Below, in pieces: positions 51,666 through 60,145 of a DNA stretch of 64,000 nt. The DNA comes from Pedobacter sp. MR2016-24 (GTDB taxonomy: Bacteria > Bacteroidota > Bacteroidia > Sphingobacteriales > Sphingobacteriaceae), in NCBI RefSeq assembly GCF_026239655.1, contig NZ_JAPIVO010000005.1, positions 1 through 64,000 of the forward strand, given 5' to 3'. Below the pieces are notes generated by a model. The model was not told where the DNA came from. It did no database searches and saw nothing but the letters and a program-made list of their open reading frames with translations. Each line of letters begins with the position of its first letter. The first letter of the stretch is position 1. The position numbers were made by a program, and so were the translations under genes.

Positions 51666-53966
51666 ATGGCATTTTTCAGTAAAAAATTTAGATTCTATAA
51701 GCAATTGGACTACATGGATTGTGGTCCAACCTGTCTGCGAATGATTGCTTCTTTTTATGGTGAAGAGTATTCTCTGGATTACCTCAGGGCAAACTCCTAT
51801 ATCACTAAAAATGGCGTGAGTTTATTGGGGTTAAGTGAGGCCGCTGAAAAGATAGGCTTTAAAACACTGGTCGCGAAGCTTACCTATGAGCAGCTGGTAG
51901 AGCATGTACCCCTGCCTTGTGTGCTGCACTGGAATCAGGAGCATTTTGTAGTGATCTATGCTATTGAAAAAAAATCCCTTTTCCGTCGCGTGGAGAAGGT
52001 ACTGATAGCCGATCCCGGACATAACCTGGTGCGGGTGGAGAAAGATGTTTTTGAGAAATGCTGGATCAGTTCGGCAGATAAAAAAGGAATTGCCTTGTTG
52101 ATGGAGCCTACGCCTGATTTTTATCGCAATGAGGAAGGTGTACAAAAAACAAAAAACGGATTTGGATTTTTACTGCAATATTTAAGACCATATAAACGCT
52201 ACTTCATTCAGCTGATTTTAGGCATGGTGCTGGCCAGTCTGATCAGCATGTGTTTTCCGTTCCTTACCCAAAGTTTGGTGGACTTTGGTGTAAACCGGAA
52301 AAACTTAAGCTTTATTCACCTGATACTCCTGTCTCAATTACTTTTGTTTTTGGGAGGTATAGCAGTTGATCTGATCAGGAACTGGATATTGCTGCATATC
52401 AGTACGCGTATCAGCATCAGTATTATCTCTAATTTTCTGATCAAGCTGATGAAATTGCCTATTAACTTTTTTGAATCAAAAAATATAGGTGATATCTCTC
52501 AGCGTATCAATGACCACCACCGGATCGAATCATTCCTGACAGGATCTACTTTAAGCACTCTGTTTTCAGTAATCAATCTTTTTGTTTTTTCCTTTATCTT
52601 ATCCATTTATAATTTTAGCCTGTTACTCGTTTTTGCTGCCGGCAGTATCTTATCAGTGCTCTGGGTTTCCATGTTTCTAAAGCGAAGAAAAAATATCGAT
52701 TACAATCGTTTTCAACGGTCAAGAGAGAATCAGAACAGTGTATTCGAAATCATTACCGGAATGCAGGAGATCAAACTGTATAATAGTCAGAAAGCACGCC
52801 GGTGGGAATGGGAACGTATCCAGGCAAAACTCTTTAAAGTAAATATCAAGAGTCTGGCACTGGAGCAATACCAGGAAATAGGCTCATCTTTTTTCACACA
52901 GCTGAAGAATATACTGATTAGTTATTTAGCTGCCCGCCTGGTTATTGACCAGCAAATCACGATTGGGGTAATGCTGAGTATCTCTTATATCGTGGGGCAA
53001 ATGAACAGCCCGTTAAATCAGATTATATTATTTATAAAAAGCATTCAGGATGCAAAAATCAGTCTGGACAGGCTGAATGAAATTCATAGTCAGCCGGATG
53101 AGGAAGCCAGTGAAGACCTGATTGGATACAATGAGAATAAATTCCCGAGAGAATCGGAAAACAATTCTGACCCTGTTTACCTGAACCATGAAATTTTTAC
53201 CAAAAACATCCGTAAAAATGTGGGTGAAGGCATTACAATAGCAAATCTGTCATTCAGGTATGGCTCACCAAAGAGTCCGCTGGTACTGGATAATATCAGT
53301 ATGCATATCCCTAAGGGTAAGGTAACGGCAATTGTTGGCGCCAGTGGCAGTGGGAAAACAACCCTGCTGAAATTGCTGCTGAAATTTTATCCGCCGTCGG
53401 ACGGGCAAATTTTAATTGACGGATTGAATTTACAAGATATTTCCGCCCAGCTGTGGCGGCAAAATGCGGGAACAGTGATGCAGGATGGGTTTGTGTTTTC
53501 TGATTCTATAGCAAGAAATATTGCAGTAGACGGAGAACGCATTATTGAGGAAAAACTATATGATGCAGTGCGTGTGGCCAATTTACATACCCATATATCC
53601 AAACTCCCTTTAGGTTTTAATACACGCATAGGAAATAGCGGGTCTGGTTTAAGCGGTGGCCAGAAACAGCGGATGTTTATAGCCCGGGCCGTGTATAAGG
53701 ATCCCAAATATTTGTTTTTTGATGAGGCGACAAGCGCTTTGGATGCTAATAATGAAAAAATAATTATGGAAAACTTAAATGAATTTTACCAGGGGAGAAC
53801 GGTGGTGGTAATTGCTCACCGGCTAAGTACGGTAAAAAATGCCGACCAGATAATTGTGATGCGTGATGGCAAAATTGTGGAAGAAGGACACCATGATAAG
53901 TTAACAATGCAAAAGGGATATTATTTTGAACTGGTTAAGAATCAACTGGAATTAGGTAACGCTTAA
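51666..53966 (+). CDS. C39-peptidase ABC exporter (PCAT)
   Basis: The 766-aa protein has three parts. An N-terminal C39 peptidase (1-140) carries the catalytic Cys19 in MDCGPTCL, a His in NQEHFVVIYAI and an Asp in IADPGH. A six-helix exporter region follows (about 170-440). The nucleotide-binding domain has Walker A GASGSGKTT (about 559-567), signature LSGGQKQR (about 662) and Walker B LFFDEATSALD (about 680-690). It cuts leaders after double glycine and exports the core peptide, matching the GG sites of precursors A, B and C. Confidence 0.92.
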   Translation: MAFFSKKFRFYKQLDYMDCGPTCLRMIASFYGEEYSLDYLRANSYITKNGVSLLGLSEAAEKIGFKTLVAKLTYEQLVEHVPLPCVLHWNQEHFVVIYAIEKKSLFRRVEKVLIADPGHNLVRVEKDVFEKCWISSADKKGIALLMEPTPDFYRNEEGVQKTKNGFGFLLQYLRPYKRYFIQLILGMVLASLISMCFPFLTQSLVDFGVNRKNLSFIHLILLSQLLLFLGGIAVDLIRNWILLHISTRISISIISNFLIKLMKLPINFFESKNIGDISQRINDHHRIESFLTGSTLSTLFSVINLFVFSFILSIYNFSLLLVFAAGSILSVLWVSMFLKRRKNIDYNRFQRSRENQNSVFEIITGMQEIKLYNSQKARRWEWERIQAKLFKVNIKSLALEQYQEIGSSFFTQLKNILISYLAARLVIDQQITIGVMLSISYIVGQMNSPLNQIILFIKSIQDAKISLDRLNEIHSQPDEEASEDLIGYNENKFPRESENNSDPVYLNHEIFTKNIRKNVGEGITIANLSFRYGSPKSPLVLDNISMHIPKGKVTAIVGASGSGKTTLLKLLLKFYPPSDGQILIDGLNLQDISAQLWRQNAGTVMQDGFVFSDSIARNIAVDGERIIEEKLYDAVRVANLHTHISKLPLGFNTRIGNSGSGLSGGQKQRMFIARAVYKDPKYLFFDEATSALDANNEKIIMENLNEFYQGRTVVVIAHRLSTVKNADQIIVMRDGKIVEEGHHDKLTMQKGYYFELVKNQLELGNA

Positions 53967-53978
53967 ACTATAGAAAAC

Positions 53979-54707
53979 ATGCCGGAAAATAACTCCTCAT
54001 TAGAAGTAAGAAGCAATGAAATGGAAGAAATTGTAGGCAGTGTGCCCTCATGGATCATACAGTGGGGTATTACTGTTCTGTTTGCAGTTGCAGTATTGGG
54101 TTTGTTTATATCCAATTTAATACATTATCCGGATACTTTGGCGGCTAAGGCATTGGTACAGGCCACCGAACAGCCGGGAAAAGTAACGGTAAGAAAAGAA
54201 GACGCGAGTCAGGAATTTAAGTTTTTCGTAAAAGAAGGTGATCAGGTTGTACCTGGAGATACCTTACTGACCCACCTTGATAAAAACACCCGGAAAAGCA
54301 TTGCAACCATCACACCGATGGCAGGGAAAATCTACATCTCAAAAGGAATAGACGAAAAAAATACGCTTGATCAGCTGATATGGGTAGTACCTAAAGCATC
54401 CAGGGTAGAAGTCAGGATAAAATATGCAAATAAAGGGGCTGGAAATGTGAAGGTTGGACAATCGGTAAAAATAGAACTGAATGATTTTCCAAGCAGCGAG
54501 TATGGTTTTCTGGAAGGCCGGGTAAGCTCGATCCTTCCCGTTCAGATTGGCAGTGAGCATCAGGCTAACGTGACACTGAACAGTAACAAAATAATTACCT
54601 CAGAAAACAAAGAAATTCCCATTGTGCCGGTCATGGAAGGAAACGGAGAAATACTTTTAAACGACCGGAGCATATTTCAAAGGATTTTTGGCAGTATCTT
54701 TTACTAA
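53979..54707 (+). CDS. HlyD-like membrane-fusion protein
   Basis: The 242-aa protein has a single N-terminal membrane helix (about 28-48) and a periplasmic beta-barrel/lipoyl region (VRKEDASQEFKFFVKEGDQV, TPMAGKIYISKG, VGQSVKIELNDFPS). It is shorter than usual HlyD proteins, lacking the long coiled coil. It starts 12 bp after the exporter and couples it to the outer membrane. An ATG-started 22-codon frame follows directly. Confidence 0.82.
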   Translation: MPENNSSLEVRSNEMEEIVGSVPSWIIQWGITVLFAVAVLGLFISNLIHYPDTLAAKALVQATEQPGKVTVRKEDASQEFKFFVKEGDQVVPGDTLLTHLDKNTRKSIATITPMAGKIYISKGIDEKNTLDQLIWVVPKASRVEVRIKYANKGAGNVKVGQSVKIELNDFPSSEYGFLEGRVSSILPVQIGSEHQANVTLNSNKIITSENKEIPIVPVMEGNGEILLNDRSIFQRIFGSIFY

Positions 54708-54708
54708 A

Positions 54709-54777
54709 ATGACAATTCAGGTGTCTTTGGTATTTTTAATACTAATTATTATTAGTATTATTGGCCTGAGAGCGTGA
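54709..54777 (+). other. Tiny hydrophobic frame (22 aa) with A/T-rich hairpin
   Basis: One base after the HlyD stop lies an ATG followed by 21 codons, mostly Ile and Leu (VFLILIIISIIGLRA), ending with a stop before the LanB gene. Inside it, AATACTAAT at 54738-54746 pairs with ATTAGTATT at 54751-54759 across a 4-nt loop. It could be a very small membrane peptide, a translation-coupling device or simply an mRNA hairpin. Confidence 0.3.
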
Positions 54778-54799
54778 TTAATGGAATGGGTTTATCAAT

Positions 54800-57700
54800 A
54801 TGCAGGAAACAATATATCAGGATTTTGGCAAAGTTATTATCAGATCTCCCTTATACTCCTATCAGCGCCTGTTCCGCTCGGAGGGCAAGACGATTAACTT
54901 GGATGACCTGGTTTCGGAGCTGCTGGAAGACCCTGTTTTTATTGAAGGTATTTATTGGAGCTCGCCACAACTACATCAGACCGTTTTGGATTTTAAAAAC
55001 GGGATAGTCAGTCCTTTAAAAAAAACCAGGCTGTTGATGACCCTGAAGAAATATGCCCTCCGTGCGAGCACAAGGTGTACGCCTTATGGCATATATGCAG
55101 GATGCAACGTAGCCAGCATTGGTATCAATGACAAATCATCCATTGAAGAAATAAAAGTACGGATTGTCAGGATAGATGTAGGACTGTTACAGCAGATCGT
55201 CCGCCATATAGAAGCTGATCATGAAATATGGCCTCACCTGCATTATCATATCAACAACTCCTGGTATCCCCTTCCAAATCAATACCGCTTTTTAGAATCG
55301 GCAATTGAAGGTAAAAAACGCCAGTATCAGGTAAGTTCTATTGAGCGGACAGAGGTGCTGGAGGAAATTATCGAACTATCCAAAACAGGGCTGCTGAATA
55401 TGGATAATATTTTTGCTTTGATGCCCGGGGAAGTTGAATATGAAGAATCAAAAGCATTTGTAAAAGGGCTTATAGACACGCAATTTTTAACGAGTGAGTT
55501 AAGGTTAGGACTGACGATAGCAGATGAGCTGGAAAGACTGCAGCAGATAGTAGAGAGGCTTATGCAGCGGGGTGTTGCTGAAGCAGGAAGATATGTTGAT
55601 CTTTTTGTGCTTATTTCGGCTATAATTAAGCAGTTTGAGCAGCTGCCTATAGGTGTTTTACCACTGGAAGAGATCAATGCTCTGGAAAATATTTTGGGCG
55701 AAATGGGCATTGAGCCGATGCAGGGCCACCTTTTTCATGCGGATTTAAAGCAAGCCCTCATTCCTGATCGTTATTTGCCAAACACAGATTTGAAAGAGCT
55801 GAATAAAGCTATCCGTATTTTGAGTAAACTGGCTACAACTCATCCTGCACAGGATACTCAAATTGTACGTTTTAAATCACTTTTTAAAGAAAAATATGCC
55901 GGCAGGGAAATTCCACTGGCGGAAGCATTGGACGCTGAATTTGGCATCGGATTCCCCCCGGGTGATGGCATTGGCAATAGTATACATAATTCATTAATAG
56001 AGCAATTGGATGTGCTGTCTAAGACCTCCGGAAAAGCAGCTGCCGGGAAATGCCATCCCTGGTTACAACATAAAACTGCGCAGTTAAGTGCAGAAATTTT
56101 TGAGAAAGGGCTGTTCATAAACGACAAGGATCTGGAAGAATTTACTGACAAATCCACTCAGCTCGCCAATCATTTTGCAGTAATGGGAACTGTAATCCCT
56201 ACGGGATATACTTTGCTGCAAAGCGTTGGCGGATCGCATGCCAATGTATTGCTGGGCAGGTTTGGGTACATGAGCGACGAAATGCGAAACCTATGTGAAG
56301 AGATTGCAGACCTGGAAGCAGAAAGAAACAAAGAGGTCATTTTTGCCGAAATCATACACATCCCTGAAGGAAGGGTTGGTAATATTGCGCGAAGGCCTGT
56401 ACTTTCAAAGTATGAGATCCCCTATCTCGCATCCAGTACCCTGGATGCACAGAATCAGTTAGCCCTCGAAGATCTTTTGGTATCTGTACAGCAGGATGAA
56501 ATTATCCTCAGGTCAAAAAAACAGGATAAAAGGGTTATTCCAAGATTATCCAATGCACATAATTATCACAATAGTACAGTCTCTGTTTATAAATTTTTGG
56601 CATCGATTCAGCATCAGGGAATGCAGGGCTTTGAAATTAACTGGGGTACAGATATTCATACCAAATACTTTTTACCCCGTTTGAGCTATAAAAAGTTTAT
56701 TTTACATCCTGCTTGCTGGTTTTTACGTGAAACGCAGATCAATCAAATCATCCAGGCTGAAAATCCCTTAACGGTAATCCGCTCATTTTTAAAAAACTGG
56801 CATATCCCACGATTTGTCTCTTTTACAGAGGGAGATAATGAACTGTTTATCGATACATTAAACGACAGTTACCTGTCACTTTTATTGAACGAAATAAAAG
56901 CCTGTAAACTGGTCAAACTTGTTGAATGGTTACATGGAGGGGCAATTGAGAATGAGACAAAAGGTGCAACGACTATACAGCAATTCATTTTACCTTTGTA
57001 CAAAAAGAATCCCGGGCACATACGACCGGCAAAAAAACTTATTGAGAAACAAAATGTCAAACGGACCTTTGAACCTGGTAGTGAATGGCTGTATTTTAAA
57101 ATATATTGCGGTGCTTATGTAGCAGATGATATCCTTTTAAAGGTGATCAGTCCGGTGATCAGTTTACTCTTAAAAGAAGGAATTATCAGTAAGGCCTTTT
57201 TCATACGGTACACTGACCCGCATCATCATCTCCGCCTGCGTTTGCTGTTGCTGGATGGTGCAAATGAGCTGCAGTATGCACATGCGGTTAAACATGTTTA
57301 TCAGCTGCTTCATCCCTGTGTTGCTGATGAAACGGTATGGAGAGTGCAGATGGATACTTATGAAAGAGAAATAGAGCGCTACGGTGAAGATGAAATATTA
57401 AATAGTGAGGAACTCTTTTTTCATGACAGCTCTTTATTTCTTACTTGTTTAGAAGATGAAACCTTTGTGGAAGATCAGCAAATTAGATTTTTAGCCGCAC
57501 TTAAGAATATAGATGCCTGGTTATCTGTGTTTGACTTAACCCTGGCGGAGAAGGCTGACTTTTGTGAAAAGATGTCGGACGCTTTTGCAGAAGAGTTTCA
57601 TACCAGAGTAAAACTGCAGCTGGACGTACAGTACCGAAGCTGGAAGCCACTGATTATTCCCTTTTTAACAGGACATCAATTTGACATTCCATTCGAAAAG

Positions 57701-57874
57701 AGAGCGGATGCATTAAAAAAAATAAAGTTAAAAATTGACAACTTATCCAGTTATATTCATATGAGCATCAACAGATGGTTCGCCAGCGAGCAAAGGCTGA
57801 TGGAGTATATGGCTTATCACTTTTGCAGAAAATATTATAATCAATTAGCCTATCACACCAATGCTGGGAAATAA
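54800..57874 (+). CDS. lanB: LanB-type dehydratase (glutamylation plus elimination)
   Basis: The 1024-aa protein is full length. The Lant_dehydr_N part (about 1-740) carries the family motif SxRCTPYGxYAG (90-101) and basic segments near RASTRC. The SpaB_C elimination part (about 755-1015) begins at about WLYFKIYCGAYVAD, with FFIRYTDPHHHLRLRLLL at about 799-816. LanB activates Ser/Thr with Glu-tRNA, then eliminates glutamate to give Dha/Dhb. No separate LanC is seen, so thioether rings would have to form spontaneously or by another enzyme. It overlaps the start of the histidine kinase gene by 14 bp, showing tight coupling. Confidence 0.92.
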   Translation: MQETIYQDFGKVIIRSPLYSYQRLFRSEGKTINLDDLVSELLEDPVFIEGIYWSSPQLHQTVLDFKNGIVSPLKKTRLLMTLKKYALRASTRCTPYGIYAGCNVASIGINDKSSIEEIKVRIVRIDVGLLQQIVRHIEADHEIWPHLHYHINNSWYPLPNQYRFLESAIEGKKRQYQVSSIERTEVLEEIIELSKTGLLNMDNIFALMPGEVEYEESKAFVKGLIDTQFLTSELRLGLTIADELERLQQIVERLMQRGVAEAGRYVDLFVLISAIIKQFEQLPIGVLPLEEINALENILGEMGIEPMQGHLFHADLKQALIPDRYLPNTDLKELNKAIRILSKLATTHPAQDTQIVRFKSLFKEKYAGREIPLAEALDAEFGIGFPPGDGIGNSIHNSLIEQLDVLSKTSGKAAAGKCHPWLQHKTAQLSAEIFEKGLFINDKDLEEFTDKSTQLANHFAVMGTVIPTGYTLLQSVGGSHANVLLGRFGYMSDEMRNLCEEIADLEAERNKEVIFAEIIHIPEGRVGNIARRPVLSKYEIPYLASSTLDAQNQLALEDLLVSVQQDEIILRSKKQDKRVIPRLSNAHNYHNSTVSVYKFLASIQHQGMQGFEINWGTDIHTKYFLPRLSYKKFILHPACWFLRETQINQIIQAENPLTVIRSFLKNWHIPRFVSFTEGDNELFIDTLNDSYLSLLLNEIKACKLVKLVEWLHGGAIENETKGATTIQQFILPLYKKNPGHIRPAKKLIEKQNVKRTFEPGSEWLYFKIYCGAYVADDILLKVISPVISLLLKEGIISKAFFIRYTDPHHHLRLRLLLLDGANELQYAHAVKHVYQLLHPCVADETVWRVQMDTYEREIERYGEDEILNSEELFFHDSSLFLTCLEDETFVEDQQIRFLAALKNIDAWLSVFDLTLAEKADFCEKMSDAFAEEFHTRVKLQLDVQYRSWKPLIIPFLTGHQFDIPFEKRADALKKIKLKIDNLSSYIHMSINRWFASEQRLMEYMAYHFCRKYYNQLAYHTNAGK

Positions 57875-58973
57875 CAAGTTTTCAATTTATCATAGTCAGT
57901 CGGCCAGGATATCATTACATATACTTTACTGGATAGTCTTCTATTTATTTATTTTATTTGTGAGCCGGCTCTCCTTCAACCTGTCTTTGCTGGATCCCAT
58001 CAATGTTTTGTTTTCTTGCGGGGAGTTGCTGATCATTGTTTTGATACATTATTTCCTCATCTACTTTACTTTTCCTTATGTTCGAAAGCGGAAATGGCTC
58101 ATTGTCTTCACAAATCTGGTATTGGTATATCTGATTTCAGTGACCGGTGCAGCTGTCATTTTTAAAGTATTAAAAGAATCATACCCTGAAAGCGCCATCA
58201 TTTCCAGCTATCATGAGCGCTATGGCATACACCATTTTACTAAACTGTTTTCTTTTAATTCAGCGCTCTGGGTATTGATCAATATCATCTGGTATACCAT
58301 TCCGGGAATGTTTATTAAAATTATCAAAGATACCTATGAAAACCTGCAGGAGAAATTAGCCATTATTGAAGAAAAAAATGCCATTGAACTGAATTTCCTG
58401 CGTGCGCAGATACAGCCACATTTTTTATTCAATTCATTAAATAATATATACGGCTTGGTTATCGATAATGATATCGCCTGCAAAGCGGTACTACAATTGT
58501 CAGACCTGCTCCGCTTTTCTATCCACGACGGTAAAAAAGATAATATTACGCTTAAGGAAGAGATTGTTTTCTTAACCAATTACATACACCTGGAGAAAAT
58601 CCGTCATAAGGAAGAGCGGGTACAGATCAATTACGATTTTGAAAAAATTGAGTCTAAAGAACTGCCTATCAAACCTTTGATTTTGGTTAACTTTATTGAA
58701 AATGCTTTTAAACATGGGGTTAATGCAAGTATTAAAAGGATGTGGGTAGATATTGAAATGCGGGAAGAAAATGGTTTGCTGACTTTCAGAATAGCAAACA
58801 ATAAGGCCAAAATTAATATCGCCAGTGCGGCACCCGAAACTAAAGGCAATGGAATAGGCTTATCAAATGTCCGACGCAGATTAGAATTGGAATACCACGA
58901 GTATTATAGTTTAGACGTAAAAGAAACAGAAGATATATTTGAAGTGGTATTAGTCATAAAACTCCATCAGTAA
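57861..58973 (+). CDS. LytS/YehU-type sensor histidine kinase
   Basis: The 370-aa protein has four or more membrane helices in the first half (about 16-40, 48-70, 77-100, 128-155) and a cytoplasmic kinase part. Its phospho-acceptor is His187 in AQIQPHFLFNSLNN, the LytS/HisKA_7 motif, followed by a HATPase with ENAFKHG and KGNGIGLSNVRRRLE. It starts inside the end of LanB (14-bp overlap) and is followed by its response regulator 14 bp later. It probably senses the product, a precursor or another signal. Confidence 0.9.
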   Translation: MLGNNKFSIYHSQSARISLHILYWIVFYLFILFVSRLSFNLSLLDPINVLFSCGELLIIVLIHYFLIYFTFPYVRKRKWLIVFTNLVLVYLISVTGAAVIFKVLKESYPESAIISSYHERYGIHHFTKLFSFNSALWVLINIIWYTIPGMFIKIIKDTYENLQEKLAIIEEKNAIELNFLRAQIQPHFLFNSLNNIYGLVIDNDIACKAVLQLSDLLRFSIHDGKKDNITLKEEIVFLTNYIHLEKIRHKEERVQINYDFEKIESKELPIKPLILVNFIENAFKHGVNASIKRMWVDIEMREENGLLTFRIANNKAKINIASAAPETKGNGIGLSNVRRRLELEYHEYYSLDVKETEDIFEVVLVIKLHQ

Positions 58974-58987
58974 ATAATCAAACGATC

Positions 58988-59725
58988 ATGAGAATAATAA
59001 TCATAGATGATGAGCCGATAGCGCAGCAAATACTGGAAAATTTCTCCGGGAGAATTCCCTATCTGGAAATTGTAGCCATATGCGACAATGCCATACAGGC
59101 AATACAAGCGATACAGGACCTGCAGCCAAATCTCATATTTTTAGATATCCAGATGCCGGAAATGTCGGGCCTGGAGCTGCTGCGTATTGTACAAAAACAA
59201 AATATAATGGTAATCCTTACGACTGCTTTTCACGAGCATGCTTTGGAAAGTTATGAATTTGATGTGGTTGACTATTTGCTTAAACCTATCTCTTTTGAGC
59301 GGTTTCTAAAAGCAGTAGTAAAGGCTGATCACCTTTATAAATTACAAAACTTACCACATGACCGCTTTCCTGTTACAAAAATGCAGGATGGAGAGAAGAG
59401 AACTTATGTATGGGCTAACGAAGGAAGAAAAAAAGTACAGATATGTATTGAAGATATTATTATGGTAAATGCGTTAAAAGACTATATGGAATTGATACTT
59501 CCTGATAATGGCAAAGTGATATTGAACATCACGATGGCAAAACTGGAAAATTACCTGTCTCCACCCCTCTTCTTACGTGTCAACCGCTCTTGCATTATCC
59601 GGAAAAATGTGATTAAAAATATTCAGGATATGCATATAGAGACTACCCTTCCTATGGCTAAAAGAATTTCTATCGGACCGACTTACTGGGAGGAAATGCA
59701 AAAGTACCTGACCGAACTAATGTAA
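58988..59725 (+). CDS. LytTR-family response regulator
   Basis: The 245-aa protein has a receiver domain (1-120) with phospho-acceptor Asp53 in FLDIQMPEMSG, Lys in LLKPISFERF, and a C-terminal LytTR DNA-binding domain (about 135-245: FLRVNRSCIIRKNVI). LytTR proteins bind pairs of 9-bp direct repeats about 12 bp apart. Such repeats lie upstream of the peptide gene at 59892 and the receptor gene at 44296, so these are its likely targets. Confidence 0.9.
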   Translation: MRIIIIDDEPIAQQILENFSGRIPYLEIVAICDNAIQAIQAIQDLQPNLIFLDIQMPEMSGLELLRIVQKQNIMVILTTAFHEHALESYEFDVVDYLLKPISFERFLKAVVKADHLYKLQNLPHDRFPVTKMQDGEKRTYVWANEGRKKVQICIEDIIMVNALKDYMELILPDNGKVILNITMAKLENYLSPPLFLRVNRSCIIRKNVIKNIQDMHIETTLPMAKRISIGPTYWEEMQKYLTELM

Positions 59726-59789
59726 CTTATCACCAGGCCATCACCTGAATGACGGATACTAACCATTATTTGTTGACTTAACTGCAGGA

Positions 59790-59819
59790 TTCATCGAACA
59801 AAACCTATTATTCGTCGAA
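59790..59819 (+). promoter_or_regulatory. Direct repeat pair, candidate LytTR box
   Basis: TTCATCGAA (59790-59798) and TTCGTCGAA (59811-59819) are separated by 12 bp. The 30-bp block matches 44156-44185 at 24 positions, spacer included (CAAAACCTATTA and CCAGACCTATCA). It lies upstream of the peptide gene at 59892. Confidence 0.7.
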
Positions 59820-59891
59820 ATAATTTTCAATTGTTTTATTAAAAGCAAAACTTAGATAAAAGAAAACAATAGCTAACCTAAACTTAAGAGT

Positions 59892-60035
59892 ATGCAATCA
59901 GTAAAATTACAAATCAAAAAACGAGTAGTGTACAAACACAAAAATCCTACGCTCACCAACACAAAAAACAGACGTGATGAAACAGCTTCAGAAAATTCAC
60001 TTCCAACTCTCTTGCCGACCGGATTAATTTTATGA
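59892..60035 (+). CDS. RiPP precursor D or signal peptide (47 aa)
   Basis: The 47-aa frame begins with a Lys-rich leader-like part (VKLQIKKRVVYKHKN) and a Thr/Ser-rich tail (TLTNTKNRRDE, ASENSLPTLLPTGLIL), without Cys or a GG site. The start is preceded by the 11-mer TAAACTTAAGA, identical to that before precursor A. It is bounded by the LytTR-type boxes upstream and a strong hairpin downstream, so it is an independently expressed small gene. It may be a LanB substrate with a different leader type (resembling the KLxLxKxT leaders of Bacteroidota lanthipeptides) or a regulatory peptide. Which of these cannot be decided here. Confidence 0.6.
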   Translation: MQSVKLQIKKRVVYKHKNPTLTNTKNRRDETASENSLPTLLPTGLIL

Positions 60036-60065
60036 TAGTTCGTCCGTTAAAACAAAAAAAGTGTA

Positions 60066-60099
60066 AATAACCTGTTCAGCTAATTTTGAACAGGTTATT
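60066..60099 (+). terminator. Terminator-like hairpin after precursor D
   Basis: AATAACCTGTTCA (60066-60078) pairs exactly with TGAACAGGTTATT (60087-60099) around an 8-nt loop. It lies 31 bp after the stop of the small peptide gene and before the protease gene. Confidence 0.75.
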
Positions 60100-60145
60100 A
60101 AACAAAGCTGGCAATGATAATGCTTTTTATATCCGTTTGTAAAAT

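Noticed and set aside
60015..60026. LPTG motif in the 47-aa peptide read as a sortase signal
   Set aside because: Sortase sorting needs a following hydrophobic helix and basic tail, and sortase is not typical of this phylum; only three residues follow.
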